Shown piece after piece: positions 26,310-37,612 of a stretch of DNA of 64,000 bases. The first letter of the stretch is position 1. Each line of letters opens with the position of its first letter. The translations under genes and the position numbers were made by a program. Origin of the DNA: Yamagishiella unicocca (Eukaryota; Chlorophyta; Chlorophyceae; Chlamydomonadales; Volvocaceae); contig BDSL01000085.1 of the NCBI GenBank assembly GCA_003116995.1, positions 62,001 to 126,000 of the forward strand, read 5' to 3'. The notes under the pieces were generated by a model. The model was not told the origin of the DNA. It worked only from the letters and a program-made list of their open reading frames with translations, and made no database searches.

Positions 26310-29300
26310 TCATTAATGTTGCTGATACGGAATTTGATCCGGCTGTGGGCTACAAAGGCGATAATCAGGTATAGGGGTTTTTTCTGCAGGGATGTTTCAA
26401 AGCTTGGGCTAACTCTTGGCTCTGCTGTGGACAGCCGGGTGGTTGGTCAGGGTGTAACCCAGACACAGGGGCTCATATAACAGGCCAAGTTCGGGCCACC
26501 GCATGCGAAGGGTTGAATGCTAAACATGTTGCCGATAGGAAAGTAACCGACCGCCATGTGGGTTGTCATGGAAAGGGGTATGCAGCTTGCCGACGTAATC
26601 TCAAATTTACTCTCAGTATTCAGCACGCAAACAACCTGGCCAAGTATTCCTCAACCTTCCCCGACTCAAGATCGCGCATGACTTGTATGCATACGTGTTG
26701 CATGCAGAGAAGCAGCATGCTGCACAGGTACCCCTGTGTCTCGGCTGTAGTGACGACCGGTCACGGAGTGGCGGGGTGTAGCTCTCGCACAACATATGCA
26801 CGCGATTGCGAGCTGAAACTAAGAGAGGACTTATGGAATAAAATAGCGGGTGATCGTAACAGTTGTAGTTCTCCGGGCGGGAGAAAATCCAAGGCACAGA
26901 TCATGGGAGGTTGAAGCGTTGGACTACGGGTTTGTGAAGACTCGGTGACTCGGGAGAGCAACATGTGTACGGCCATGTGCCATGTAATGTAATGCGGCTA
27001 TCATGGCTTCAAGATCGCTGTTTAACTAGTTCTTAGGGCAGTTGTCCCAACCATAGCATCGTACCTGAAGCGCTTCGAAAGCCGACCAAACCTTCTTACG
27101 GATCGCCATGAACACTGTGGGAAATCTGCTCAAGTATGAAAGGTGGAGGGGCGTTCCTAAGTGAAGGTAAAGCATGGACGGCAAATTTTGCAAATTCCCG
27201 CGTGAACGCACCGGTGCCCAGCGGCGAGCCCGGCGCCGCAAACAGCAGGTCGTTTGCACCTATGTACATGTAGGCATTGTGCAACGCGATGTCACGATGC
27301 ATAGCATATGTCGCGAGCGTTAGCCTTGTGTACGCGTTAGTCGCGGTTCGGCGTGGTAAGGTCGCCATGGTAGTACCGAATAACAAGTCAACCGGCAAAC
27401 AGATGACACAATCATCTGCATTTTGTGGAAATTATATGGCAAGGATCTCCATGCAGGCATCTGGGCCACCTGGTGGCATCTGGGGCTGCCTACATTGCTC
27501 CAGAACCAACGGTTCGTGGGCATTCCCGAAAACCAAGTAAAGAACTCGGTGGTCGCAACTGACCCTGTGTCAGATGCGCATGTCGCTATGGGTGGCTGAC
27601 AGAAGGGGCCGGGATAACCGGAGAGTGGGTCCCTGTGCAGTCGTGTATACCAGTGTATAGTTGACGGCATCCGCCGCACTTACGTTCGCAGTACTTATGA
27701 CTATTAAGGATCTTGCCGAAGGCTGAGCAGTGTACACGCCCGAACACGCTGCTAAGTGCTATCAACCAGGGCTGTCAACCTGTTTGGAAGGTGTAGGCGG
27801 GAGATATATCATGGACCGCCATGGACTACATACGCATCGCCACTGGAGCCTTTGCTCCTTAGCACAGCCCAAGCACGTGTATCGTAGCATACCTGACTCT
27901 CTCCCTTCCGTTGCTACGCATTCCTAACAATTCGTGGGCGCGAGGGATCGTGCGTCGAAAAGGTCGTTGCGGAAGGCACGTTAGGCAGGCGTAAACGTGT
28001 GCATCTGAAGCTCTGCAGAGGCAACTCCATTTGCTGTGGAACCCCAAGCAAGTTGTCTTGATGTCGTCTGTGATCCGGCTGTGCAATCCAAGGACCTTTT
28101 CCGCGACACCCGTGATTGGACCGTGATCCAAGGTTGTACGAGAGTGCACGAGCCCCTTCGAGCCCACGACCCACGAGGGCGGGAAATTTGCAGCATTTGC
28201 GCGATACAGTGCCATCCGTTACGTCGGCAGCGGCGGAAAAACTTGGTGGTGTGAAACAGACACTGCAACCAAAGGCGCGTGAAGGCCGTCGACCGAGAAG
28301 CGCGTCGCGCGTCGCGCCGGAAGGTTTTTTATCAGTCCAGGCACGCCTCAATGAGTGATGTATACTGCGGGACGCGAAGATGATGGACTTTTTTGGGTAT
28401 CAGTGGCCCCACTCTGTGCCTAGTACCGGCCCGCAATCGCATTATCAGGGATGCCCTGTGCTCCTTATCTGATTTGCTTTCGGACGGGCAAACCATACCG
28501 CCACCATCAATACACGGCTTACGTGGGGGGTGTAATCACATTGCGTCGCTGCAGAACATTGTATGAAAATTCCCTAAGGGTTGGGGCCTTCAGATAACGC
28601 CCTGTGCTCCTTATCTGATTTGCTTTCGGACGGGCAAACCATACCGCCACCGTCAATACACGACTTACGTGGGGAGTGTGATCACATTGCGTCGCTGCAG
28701 AACATTGTATGAAAATTACCTAAGGGTTGGGGCCTTCAGATAACACACAACTAACTAACTGACCCTTCTGTCTGGCGCACGTCAACTCCATGCTAACCAT
28801 GTCAAAAGCTGTACTGCGTTACAGCGTCTCGCACGCCGAGGTCGTGACCGACTTCAACACGATAACAGCGCCCCTGAGCGTTCAGCCCATGGATGCGCAC
28901 CAATAATCACATATCCTGACGTAAGCGGCATGAGCAGGCGGCAGCCGCCGCAGCAACGTGCATCACACGCGTCCCCCTCCGCGGGTCATGCTACGTTGGC
29001 AGCGGCTTGCTGCGGACCGCGGAGTTGGGGGTCGGAGGCGGACGTGTGCGTGTTTGGGAGTCAGTCAGGTCACGCATAACGTCACCAATGGAATGGAAGA
29101 CATGCATACCACATATGTAATGGAAAAACAAACGCTGCGATGCTAGCTACGATACGGTAGCCAGCAGTGCAGATAATCCACGGGCCACTTCCTTCAGTGG
29201 CACGACCCCTTCAGCGGCCCGCGCAGTGCTTTCACAGCTTCGGAGGATAAACATGAAGAGCATTTGAAACCCAATCTTCTCGCTCAATGGGCGGCACCCC

Positions 29301-29728
29301 TTATTCCCTCTCCCCCTGCTGCCGCGCTTGCCCCTCGCATTCTGGCGAGATGATATAGCGCGCGGCGCACATCACCTAAAATCGGTTGCGTTCACGGCCA
29401 TAAGTCCGGTGGCTCTCCGGTCTCCAACGCTGTCTCTGTCTACCATGTCGTCTGTATCCCGAAGGCGCGAGCTACCAGGCACCTCCAATACGGAGCAACG
29501 CAAGAATCTTAATCGCTGACAGACAGAACCACCAACTGAGTCACCAGCCTCGCTTCACCGCGCCCCCTTCACAGGCTCCTGGCAGGGCGCCGTTGTCAGC
29601 GTCACTAGTCAGCCGCCCCGCGATGCCGCCCGCGCGCAGCACACACCGCGCAGCACGGACCCCCATTGCGGGGGTGGAGGCCCCGGCAAGTGCTCTGGCT
29701 GCCCGCTCCACTTCACGCGCGGCTCGAG
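26310..29728. other. Gene-poor stretch
   Basis: About 3.4 kb between the giant ATPase gene and the leucine-rich-repeat gene, visibly richer in A+T than the coding parts. Short reading frames occur on both strands but none shows a recognisable motif or a believable exon series. It may hold the missing 5' exon and promoter of the ATPase gene, and the 3' flank of the LRR gene. A 146-bp tandem duplication lies inside. Confidence 0.5.
28453..28744. repeat. 146-bp tandem duplication
   Basis: Two adjacent copies, 28,453-28,598 and 28,599-28,744, start with GCCCTGTGCTCCTTATCTGA and end with CCTTCAGATAAC. I count five mismatches over 146 positions, so the duplication is fairly recent. Neither copy encodes anything recognisable. 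Confidence 0.9.
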
Positions 29729-32700
29729 TTACGTTGCCCCCGCCTGCTGCTGCAGCTGCGCCGCGTGCAGCTTGTCGCGCAGCTTGCGGCGGGGCTCCAG
29801 CAAGGCCTCCATTGCCATCCGTATCTGAGGGGACTCAGAGGGGAAAAGGGGATGAGGGGACGCAGAGGGGCCAAGGGGATGAGGGCATGCCCGAGTCCCC
29901 AGCCCAGGGAACTGAATGCCGAAGCTGTGAGCAGGGAAGGGTCCCTGCGGCCCAGCACTCGCGAAGCGCTTCCTCCTCCCCACCACCGTCCCACCTGGTC
30001 CGACGTGTTTGTGTTTTCCATGCTGCACACGACCAGTCCCTTGTTGCGGTCCACCGCCTGCAGCAGCTCCTGCGGGGAGGCAAGACAGCAGGGGCGGGAA
30101 GGGGATTCGAAGGGTGGTGGGAGGTAGGAGGACGCGGCGACGAGAGGCGGTGTTTGCGGGTCGGCAGTGCGGTGACGGAGCGGCTGGGTTGGAGCGGCAC
30201 GGCGGAATGGCGCAAGCTGTCTGCACCAGGCGGGGGCCAAAAGGGCTAAACCGGCCCCGCTAGATGACACAGCAACCGCCCTGCCCTGCGCTGCTGGCAT
30301 ATTGGACACAGTCGTTTACCTCCCTTTCCTGAGGACAGTTTCAGGGCCCTCCTTACCACCTAGGTCCCCTGCTCGGCCGTGCCCCCTTCCCAACACCAGG
30401 CCCCAGCAAGTAACCCCCTGCCCACCTCTCCCGCAACCCTCTTCACCTGACATTGATTCCCCTCTACTGCCTGTCCGCGGGTTCCGCGGGCCTCTCTCCC
30501 CGCCCCACCTTGCCGCCCTCTGCCCGCAGGTCGTTGTTGTCCAGCACTATCGCCGCCAGTGTGGCTGAGCTCGCAATGCCCTCCGCCAGCGCCCTCAGCC
30601 CCTCAAGTGTGATCTGGTTGCCTGACAAGTCCACGTCCACCAGGCCCTGATCAGGCGACAGCAGGGCGGGGTAGAGGGTAGGGGGAGGGCGCCGCCGCAG
30701 TCAGCGCTAGCCTAGCTCTGGGTACTCGCGGGAGCCATCGCCGCCCTTAACGCTTCACCCAGCCACACACAGCACCGCATAGATCAGCTCCTGGGCTGGC
30801 TGCTGACCCATACATGATCCCGCACTCAGGCAGCGTGCCCGCCGCTACGCTTCCGTTACCACCCTGTCGCCCCGAAACCACATCTTGCCGGCCACCCTCC
30901 GCCATCCATTTCACCCCAAGAAGAGAGCGGTGCCCCTCCCGCCCTCGAGTCCACGTGTCTTCGTCGAAATCCCACCCTCGAGGCCCGTCCAGCCCAGGCG
31001 CCCGCCCGCCCAGCTGGCCGGCCCACCTGGTTGATTTTCAGCGCTACTCCAAACGAGGCGGCGCCCAAGTCCTGAAGTCCACACCAGCCCAGCCCCAACA
31101 CCTGCAGCGTGAGGTTGGGTTTGAGTCCCTCCGCCAGGTGCGCCACCCCGCGAGGCCGCAGCTTGTTCCAGGAGAGGTTCAGGTCCGTGAGACCAAGGTT
31201 GACCATCAACACCTGATAGGTAAGAGGGGGAGCCGGGCGGGGGCCAGGCAGGCGGGTTGGAGCGAAATGGGTTGCAGCAAGATGCGTTGGCTTCTTGGCT
31301 ACCTGAATCGCTGGGGAAGCGGAGGCTCCCAGTGCCTTTCCCTCCCATCCTCCGCGTCCCAGTGCCTCCCTCGCCCATCCCCGCGGCCTGGCTCCCCCTC
31401 CTCACCTGCCCCAGCGCGTGCGCCGTCTTCTCCCCCAGGTCGTTGCTCGACAGGTCCAGCTGCCTGAGCGCCGTGTTGTTCTCCAGGCAGTTGCCCAGCA
31501 TGACGCCCTCCCGGTCACCCAGCCGCATCTTGGCCAGGGTCAGGCTACGGAGCACGGTATTCTGGAGGGGGGGGGAGACGTGGCGGCAGGGGAAGGGGAA
31601 GGAAGGGGAAGAATGGGGGAGAGGGGCACGCGGATGGGTGGGACCTGAGCGCCCAGCCAACTGTTGGGTTTCGCTACATGGACGCGCGTCATGGTGCCAA
31701 GGTAGGCACGCTGATGAGAGGAGCCTTCATCGATTCGGAGACTCACAGCCGTTTCAGCAGCCGTTTGATCAGCTGTAAGCTACGATCCCAGGAAGCCACG
31801 GTTCCAAGTCGAGCAGGTTGCATGCGGTCACTCACCACCGCGCCCTGCCCGCCTCCCCAGTCCCTCATCCCGCCGCCCTACCCCCCGGCCCCTCAAGCCC
31901 GCCGCCCTACCCCCCGCCCCTCACCCGCGACATGAGCAGGTCCGCCAGCGCCTTGGACCCAGTGCCCCCCATTCGGTTGCCCGACAGGTCTAGCAACGTG
32001 ATGGAGCTGTTATCCAACAGCATGCGAAGCAGCTCGCTGCAGCCGTCGTCCGGGATGGCGTTGTCCGCCAGCCGCAGCACCGTGACGCACTGGTTGATGC
32101 GGAGGGCGCCGGCCAGGGCGCGAATGCCCTTGAGGCCCAAGCCTGGGGTGGGCGGCAGGCGAGAGGCGAGGCGCGGGAGGCGGAAGGACGGGCGGTGATC
32201 GCCCGTGGCGCGCGGTTGCTGCAGCTATGGTGGTGCTGGTGGTGGTGGGAAGGATGCTGGCGGGTATGTTCGGTCCCGGGTGCGGAGACTGTTCAGGCAC
32301 CAGCTGGAGCGGCATCGCGCCCTCATGCCTGCATCAGCGGCGTCGGGCCCTCATGCCTGCATCAGGGCATCTGGATCTCATGCCTGCATCAAGGGCATCG
32401 GGCCCTCATGCCCGCATCGTGGGCCCTATGCTGTTCCTCCCACATCCGGGGAAGGCAGCCTGCAGTGGCCACCGGGAGCCGGGTCGGTGGGCGCCCAGGA
32501 CCTCGCTGATCACAGCACGTTCATAGCTTCCGCACCCCTCCCCCAAACTCCTCTTGAGGAAAACACCACATCACGTGTGAAGGTGCAGTGCAAGACTGAT
32601 CGCCATTAGCTGCTGCTCTTGAGTCTGGTTAGCATTACCCTCCAGCACCGAACCTCGCACGACGTATCTGTGGGGCGAGCCCCACACGCGCCCCCGGCCC

Positions 32701-33056
32701 CAGCACTACCACTTAGATCACCACCACCACCACCATTGCCTGCAGATAGCACGGAGCACGCCATCCCATGCTGGTGCACTCCCTGGAGTGCACTTCACGT
32801 CACACCTCCCTCCCTGCGTTGCTCCCCAGCCGCCGCCGCCCTCTCCTCGTCCAGCCACCCCGCCGCGAACCCCCCCGACCAGCGGCGCCCCCCTCCTGCA
32901 GGGCGACACGCCCTCCCTATGCCGTACCGTAGTGCTCCACGTGCATGGCCTCCAGCTCCAGATACTTCAGGATCTGCGAGGCGGGGCTGATGCCCAGCTC
33001 CCGACACAGCTCCAGGTACCGCACGCGGCCGAACTGGTCCTCCTCGGGAAGCTCGT
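29729..33056 (-). CDS. Leucine-rich-repeat protein, ribonuclease-inhibitor type (LRRC74-like)
   Basis: Seven in-phase exons: 32,928-33,056; 31,925-32,142; 31,406-31,561; 31,027-31,212; 30,509-30,646; 29,995-30,069; 29,729-29,824 (stop TAA at 29,729-29,731). Together they give about 332 residues. The first encodes an acidic lead-in and YLELCRELGISPASQILKYL. The next four carry about seven LRRs of the long type, for example LTLLDLSGNRMG-like, LRQLDLSSNDLG, LTDLNLSWNKL and LVDVDLSGNQIT units. The C-terminus is basic and helical (LEPRRKLRDKL). Such repeats form a curved protein-binding surface; relatives include LRRC74 and axonemal DRC5/TCTE1. The binding partner is unknown. The exon bearing the start codon precedes 33,056 and was not identified; its last base must be a G completing an Asp codon. 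Confidence 0.8.
32318..32420. repeat. 27-28-bp repeat, about four copies, in an LRR-gene intron
   Basis: CTCATGCCTGCATCA recurs at about 32,322, 32,350 and 32,377, with a variant (CTCATGCCCGCATC) at 32,405. It lies within the intron between the first two located exons of the LRR gene and is non-coding. Confidence 0.75.
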
Positions 33057-33988
33057 CTGTGAAGAGGCGAGGTGAGCGGGGCGGGGCGGGGGGCTGCGTG
33101 TGTGGGTGGGTGCGATGCCAATTAGCTAACCTAGAGCTAAGCTGGGGTTGAGTTGCGGGCCGGCTTGAGGAGTTCATCGGCTGGAGGAGGTTCGACACAA
33201 GCAGCCTTGAGGATGGGTGAAGATTGCCGGGGGGCTGCCGTTTGAATGTTTAGGTCGGTGGTGGGGCTGGTGGGAGTGAGGGTGGGTGGCACAGGCGCTG
33301 GGGCTGTGTGTTTTGGCTGGAGTGGGGATGCACCGTTTGAGGAGGTGGCATCACTCGTAATAACGAGGGAGCGGGGCCATACACGGCAGAAGGTGGCGGA
33401 GGGGTGCAACGGAGTGGGACTGAGGCGGGGCTGGGGATGCAGTGCCGGGGCCACGGCAGCGGTGGCGGCTGCGGTGGATGGTACTGGTCCTCGTACAGAA
33501 GGCTGGACGTAAGTGTGCTGGCGTGGGCGCAATGGTCACTGCGGCTGCAAGAAATGTCCTTTCCTGGTTATGCAACTCAGCTGGTGGACGCAGCTTTAGC
33601 ACCGCGGCAGCGGCACCAGAGCATGTCTTGCAAGACCCGGCGTCTGCCCATACGCTGGGCTGTCCATATGCGGTACGTTGCGCTGCTGCGGGTCATATTT
33701 TTGCACCGTTTCGCCTTCCTAACGATCTTGTCCCTGGCGGGTTTCTAGTGTGGGTGGGTACTGGTTACGACATATCCCTGGCGGCAAGGCGCTACTAACA
33801 GCTAGGAGCACGGCTAGTACGCGACCGCTGGCAGGCGCTGCCAGTCCACGCATGCTCTGGGACATGGCCAGCGGTCCTCGCGTTATGCAAGAATTGCACT
33901 GACTCATTTATGCACAAGTCGCAGGGCTGGAGCTACATGACGTTGCTACAATGTCCTGTTGACATGCCCGAAAGGGAGCCGCAGCGCT
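33057..33988. other. Upstream flank of the LRR gene
   Basis: About 0.9 kb probably holding the first intron, first exon and promoter of the LRR gene. Minus-strand frames are open here (for example 33,137-33,532, Pro/Ala/Thr-rich) but I could not choose a start codon or donor. Confidence 0.35.
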
Positions 33989-34080
33989 TCAGCTCTTGCC
34001 TTCAAGCAAATCATCGTCCTCGTCGTCAGCACCCAGCCGGTTGGCCATCCTGCCCTCGCGGGCCTCCGAGCCCTTAAGGC
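33989..34080 (-). CDS. Possible terminal exon of an unidentified small gene
   Basis: Preceded by a convincing acceptor (GTGGTTTAG at 34,081-34,089), this frame encodes LKGSEAREGRMANRLGA, then an acidic tail DDEDDDLLEGKS and a TGA at 33,989-33,991. Coding-like composition and the acceptor argue for a real last exon. Only about 430 bases remain before the oppositely oriented thylakoid translocase gene, so the rest of the gene must be very short; I could not place it. It could instead be chance. Confidence 0.3.
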
Positions 34081-34514
34081 CTAAACCACAGGACCTTCGA
34101 TTTGCACGCAATCAGGTACAGGCCTAATAATAATCTAGGACGTGCTTCTACACATTATAGCTTGCTCTACCGGAACTGTTATTGTATATGTGACAGGAGA
34201 AATGCAAGTCAGGTCGTCTACGCATTTCACACAAGGTCGAAGTGGCCTCACAACAAATCATGCAACGACTGCCTTCCATAAGCAGCATATCATGATATAG
34301 AAGTGCTAAGCTGTCCCAGGTTCGCCGTACTCAAGACTGGTCCATTTGGATCAGTGTCCTCCATCAGTTGTAGACTATAAGCTATAGAAACGTGTTTGTT
34401 TTTGCCCATTTATACGCCGCACTCGCGTGATTTCTAGCGTTGTGCGCCGTCGCCTCACGCAGCGTAGCTACCGTGTCCTACAAACCCATATCAATTAGGT
34501 AAAACCTCTGAACC

Positions 34515-34859
34515 ATGCTTACTCGCAGCGTCCGTAGCAGCGCCATCGGCACCAGCGCCAAGCCGCAGCGCCGTGCGCTTGGCACGCCCATCCCTACCCG
34601 CGTCGCCGTTCCGCGCAGCCGGCAAGTTACATGCCAAGGCCTGTTTGGCCTCGGTCTACCAGAGGTCGCAGTAATTGCCGGTGTGGCGGCGCTAATTTTT
34701 GGGCCTAGTAAGCTGCCGGAGCTGGGCAAGTCGCTGGGCAAGACTGTCAAGAGCTTCCAAACCGCGGCCAACGAGTTCTCTGATGAGCTTAAGGCGGGTA
34801 TGGCTGAGGACGCTAAGAAGGCTGCTGCAGAGGAGCCCAAGAAGCCCGACAGCAACTGA
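34515..34859 (+). CDS. TATA: Thylakoid Tat translocase subunit of the TatA/Tha4 family
   Basis: An intronless 114-residue protein, unusual in this intron-rich window. Residues 1 to about 41 are Arg/Ser/Thr-rich without acidic residues, a typical plastid transit leader. The mature part starts with GLFGLGLPE, a short membrane helix (about residues 46-62) with the conserved Glu50 at its start, the FGP hinge at 62-64, and the amphipathic helix KLPELGKSLGKTVKSFQ, followed by a short Lys/Glu/Ala tail. This is the TatA/Tha4 layout; the short tail favours Tha4 over Hcf106. The protein should polymerise in the thylakoid membrane with TatC and Hcf106 to export folded proteins bearing twin-arginine signals into the lumen, driven by the proton gradient. 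Confidence 0.93.
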   Translation: MLTRSVRSSAIGTSAKPQRRALGTPIPTRVAVPRSRQVTCQGLFGLGLPEVAVIAGVAALIFGPSKLPELGKSLGKTVKSFQTAANEFSDELKAGMAEDAKKAAAEEPKKPDSN

Positions 34860-35261
34860 GGCGTGCCCTTGCGGCGCAATTGAATATGAGAGTGCACTGG
34901 GAGGGATCCATCGGTACCTTGCGCCTCTTCCCATACACATTACCGACTGAATGGAATAGGTTGATGCAGCTCGAGGGTGGTGTGGCTGGACTGAATATCT
35001 TAAGAGCAGGCGAGCGAGTTTCCGATTGCAAAGAGTAGACGAAGCTCCCCTCGTGTGGCGTGTTTTATGCTGCATATGGTATGATGCTCATGCGTTCTGG
35101 CTTTCTGGGTGGCCATGCAGTGCATGAAAGGCAAGGCGTGGACAAGCGCGGCAGTTTTGACGTTGTAGGGGCCGCCTCATAGCGTTGGCCTCGTCCTTGT
35201 AGATTGTAATGGTGGCGCAGGGAACTGTGGATGCAGTACGAAAAGTTACTTGCGTAGCAGA

Positions 35262-35266
35262 TGTAA
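35262..35266 (+). terminator. Candidate poly(A) signal of the TatA/Tha4 gene
   Basis: TGTAA, the usual volvocine poly(A) motif, about 400 bases past the stop codon. It is placed by position only. Confidence 0.4.
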
Positions 35267-35389
35267 ATGAAAAATGGTTACGATGCATAATTGGCCTCTT
35301 CCCGCGCATTTTTTCATTTCGTGAGCACTCTTCCGCACAATAAAGTTATACCATACATAGTCTTGATATTTCTGCACAGTTGTGCTAAG

Positions 35390-36452
35390 ATGGTTGGGAG
35401 GGACGCAGGTGAGGCAAATTCGTGTGTTTCCCTCTCCTTGGGCTGAATTCTTAACGTGGCCGTTGGTTCACATCTTCTTCTCATAATAGGCAAGGCGAAG
35501 CCTCTTAAGGCCCCGAAGAAGGTGTGCAAAAGGCCGCCGGGACATTGCAACTGACGTGTCGCGTGTCACGCGGCCTGTCTGAGGGTCGTCTTCACTTCAG
35601 CAGCAGGAGGTTGCAGTCCGAAAGCAAATAATAGGCCCGTCGCCAGTGCCGTTACGGCTTCAGACCCCGCGAGCCGAGCTGGCGGCGATACCGGCAGCCG
35701 GCGGGTAGTCCGTCGTGAAATGCTCGCACGAAAGTGCACCCGAATCCAGTGGCCGAAATAGCTGCCACTCGGGCAGGTACTGGTTGGTCCCATGTCGCTT
35801 AAGAGACAGCTCCAATTCCCACGGAATGCAGGCGGAGAAGGATTACGACGATGCGGACAAGGAGTTCCTAGCTAAGAAGAAGGCCGAGGAAGCTGCGCTC
35901 AAAGAACTTAAGGCAAAGGTGCGTTGATTGGACTTGCGAAACAAGGGTCTGTCAGGGGGGTCAGGACCTCAGCACGTCTGGGCAACGAACTGCTCCTTTT
36001 GCTGCTGATGCCACCAACGCGATCCGCACATTGCCAACCCTGGGGTCAGTGTTGGTTGCAAGGACAGCTTTGTCCTGGGGCTAGGGGATGGGACTTCAGG
36101 TTGCATGCCCCACCTCGGTTCCCATGTACGCTGCGCACTTTTTTGTGGGCGCTTGGGGGGTTGAGGGCTGCCGGCCAGAACGCCCCGGCCCCGGCCTGCT
36201 GCAGCAGACGCTCACTTCCCACCTCAAGTCCCCTCCTTTGCTGTTGCGCACCCAAGGGCTGCGGACGCTGTACGTCAAAAAAGCACGCCCGATGCAAACA
36301 AACGACCACAATAGGAGGGCGCACCTCATGACGTTCATGCATACACGGATTGTGCTCTCCAGCGGTGAATGATCGGTGCATCCACCTTTTGCGGTCCGCA
36401 GGCAGCGAAAGGAGCAATAGGCGGTGCTGGACTGAAAAAATCGGGGAAGTAA
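35390..36452 (+). CDS. TMA7: TMA7 (translation machinery associated 7) homologue
   Basis: Four exons join in phase: 35,390-35,408; 35,490-35,521; 35,832-35,918; 36,402-36,452. The product is 62 residues. It begins MVGRDAGKAKPLKAPKK, continues with the acidic-to-basic helix DYDDADKEFLAKKKAEEAAL and ends GAIGGAGLKKSGK before TAA. Length, the GK-KPLK-PKK start, the D-D-KEF/K-K-EE helix and the G-GLKKSGK end all match TMA7 (about 64 residues in yeast and human), a ribosome-associated protein of unclear mechanism linked to efficient translation. Splice sites are GT...AG throughout (donors GTGAGG, GTGTGC, GTGCGT). The 19-base first exon is easily missed by gene finders. Confidence 0.9.
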
Positions 36453-36605
36453 GGACTGGTGGTGGTGACGGTGTACAGCTCTGGTCGGCAAGAGCTGCAG
36501 CGGCGCAGCGCTTGGGAGGAGTTGGGAATATCCTGGTGCAGAAGTGGCAGCGACCCACAGTCCAGCAACCAGGGCACTGCTGCTGAGGGCACCTGCGCCG
36601 CCTCC

Positions 36606-36893
36606 ATGACTGGCAGCGCCAACGGACAGGGCAGCAGCAGTAGCGGGCCGATCAGTGCAGAGCAGCGGTCCCCCGAGACTGGAGGCCGCGGCACCCACGG
36701 CACAGAGGACCGAACCGTAGCTCAGGACTGCCTGGGCTGCCGAGTGACCGGCTGCCTCTTCGGCGTTGGCGGCGCCGGCTACCTGGGTTCAGTGCTGCTG
36801 CAGGAGCCCCCACCCCGCGGCGCACACCGCTACTCGGTGATAGCGGCTGCTGGCACCATGTTCGTCTTCGGCATGTACCGGGCGTTCGGTTGA
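36606..36893 (+). CDS. Small two-helix membrane protein, DMAC1/DUF4536-like
   Basis: A single exon encodes 95 residues from the ATG at 36,606. An N-terminal Gly/Ser-rich stretch of about 40 residues is followed by DCLGCRVTGCLFGVGGAGYL, a short loop and a second hydrophobic segment, AAGTMFVFGMYRAFG, at the end. The D-C-x-x-C-R motif just before the first helix and the two-helix hairpin fit DUF4536, whose human member DMAC1 helps assemble the distal membrane arm of mitochondrial complex I. A mitochondrial role here is inference. The frame is open upstream to an ATG at 36,459, but that lies only 6 bases past the TMA7 stop, so the later ATG is preferred. Similarity is short, so the assignment is moderate. 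Confidence 0.6.
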   Translation: MTGSANGQGSSSSGPISAEQRSPETGGRGTHGTEDRTVAQDCLGCRVTGCLFGVGGAGYLGSVLLQEPPPRGAHRYSVIAAAGTMFVFGMYRAFG

Positions 36894-37220
36894 CTTGCCG
36901 GTGGCGTGTGGCGGGCTGCCGTGGGCGGCGCTGATGTGGTGGTCGGGCTGGGTGCGTGCAGGTGCTCCTCGGTTTGGGAGAGGGGGTGCACGTCTGGTTG
37001 CCGCGTCACGGTGTGTCTGGTTGCCGCGTCATGGTGTGTCTGATTAGATCTCCTCTCGCCCGCATGGTCTGTGGTGTCATGCGGCGTGGGTAGTGTTAGC
37101 GCATGTCAGCTGTGAGCACCTGCGCCGCCAAGGGCATAATCATGCTTCCTCTGGCTCCACTGCATCCGCTCCTATAATGAACCCGTGCCCCACATCCTTC
37201 CTTCCTGCCACGTCTCCGCG

Positions 37221-37225
37221 TGTAA
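37221..37225 (+). terminator. Candidate poly(A) signal of the DMAC1-like gene
   Basis: TGTAA about 330 bases past the stop at 36,893. It is positional evidence only. Confidence 0.4.
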
Positions 37226-37612
37226 GCGTCAAGCGATGTCTGTCCTCTTGCTAAAACAAAACAGCGCTCGAGGAAAATGCGTTAACTGCATCGTCCATGC
37301 ACAACATCCAAATCTGGCGGCGGCAGAGCAGCAGTCACTGCCTGGCCTAGCTATTTTTGGACCAGCACGCAACACCACCCCTTCGTCTCAGCCGCGGCTC
37401 CACAGCAGACGACCATGGCTCTACAGCTTGTCCACCAGCCTGTCCACCCCACCCCCATAGCTAGTCATGCTGCTCCAATGCGTCCGCAACTCCGCTGCCA
37501 CCCCTCCCCGATGCGTTCCAGAACGCGTCCGCCACCAGGCGCATGTCCTTCAGCTCGTCCTGTTGCGTAGGCACATCCGCCACGTTACCCCACACTGGTC
37601 TGCTGCTGTAAG

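Noticed and set aside
35715..35927. ATG at 35,715 as start of the TMA7-like frame
   Set aside because: The conserved N-terminus lies in two upstream exons; sequence before 35,832 is intron that happens to be open.
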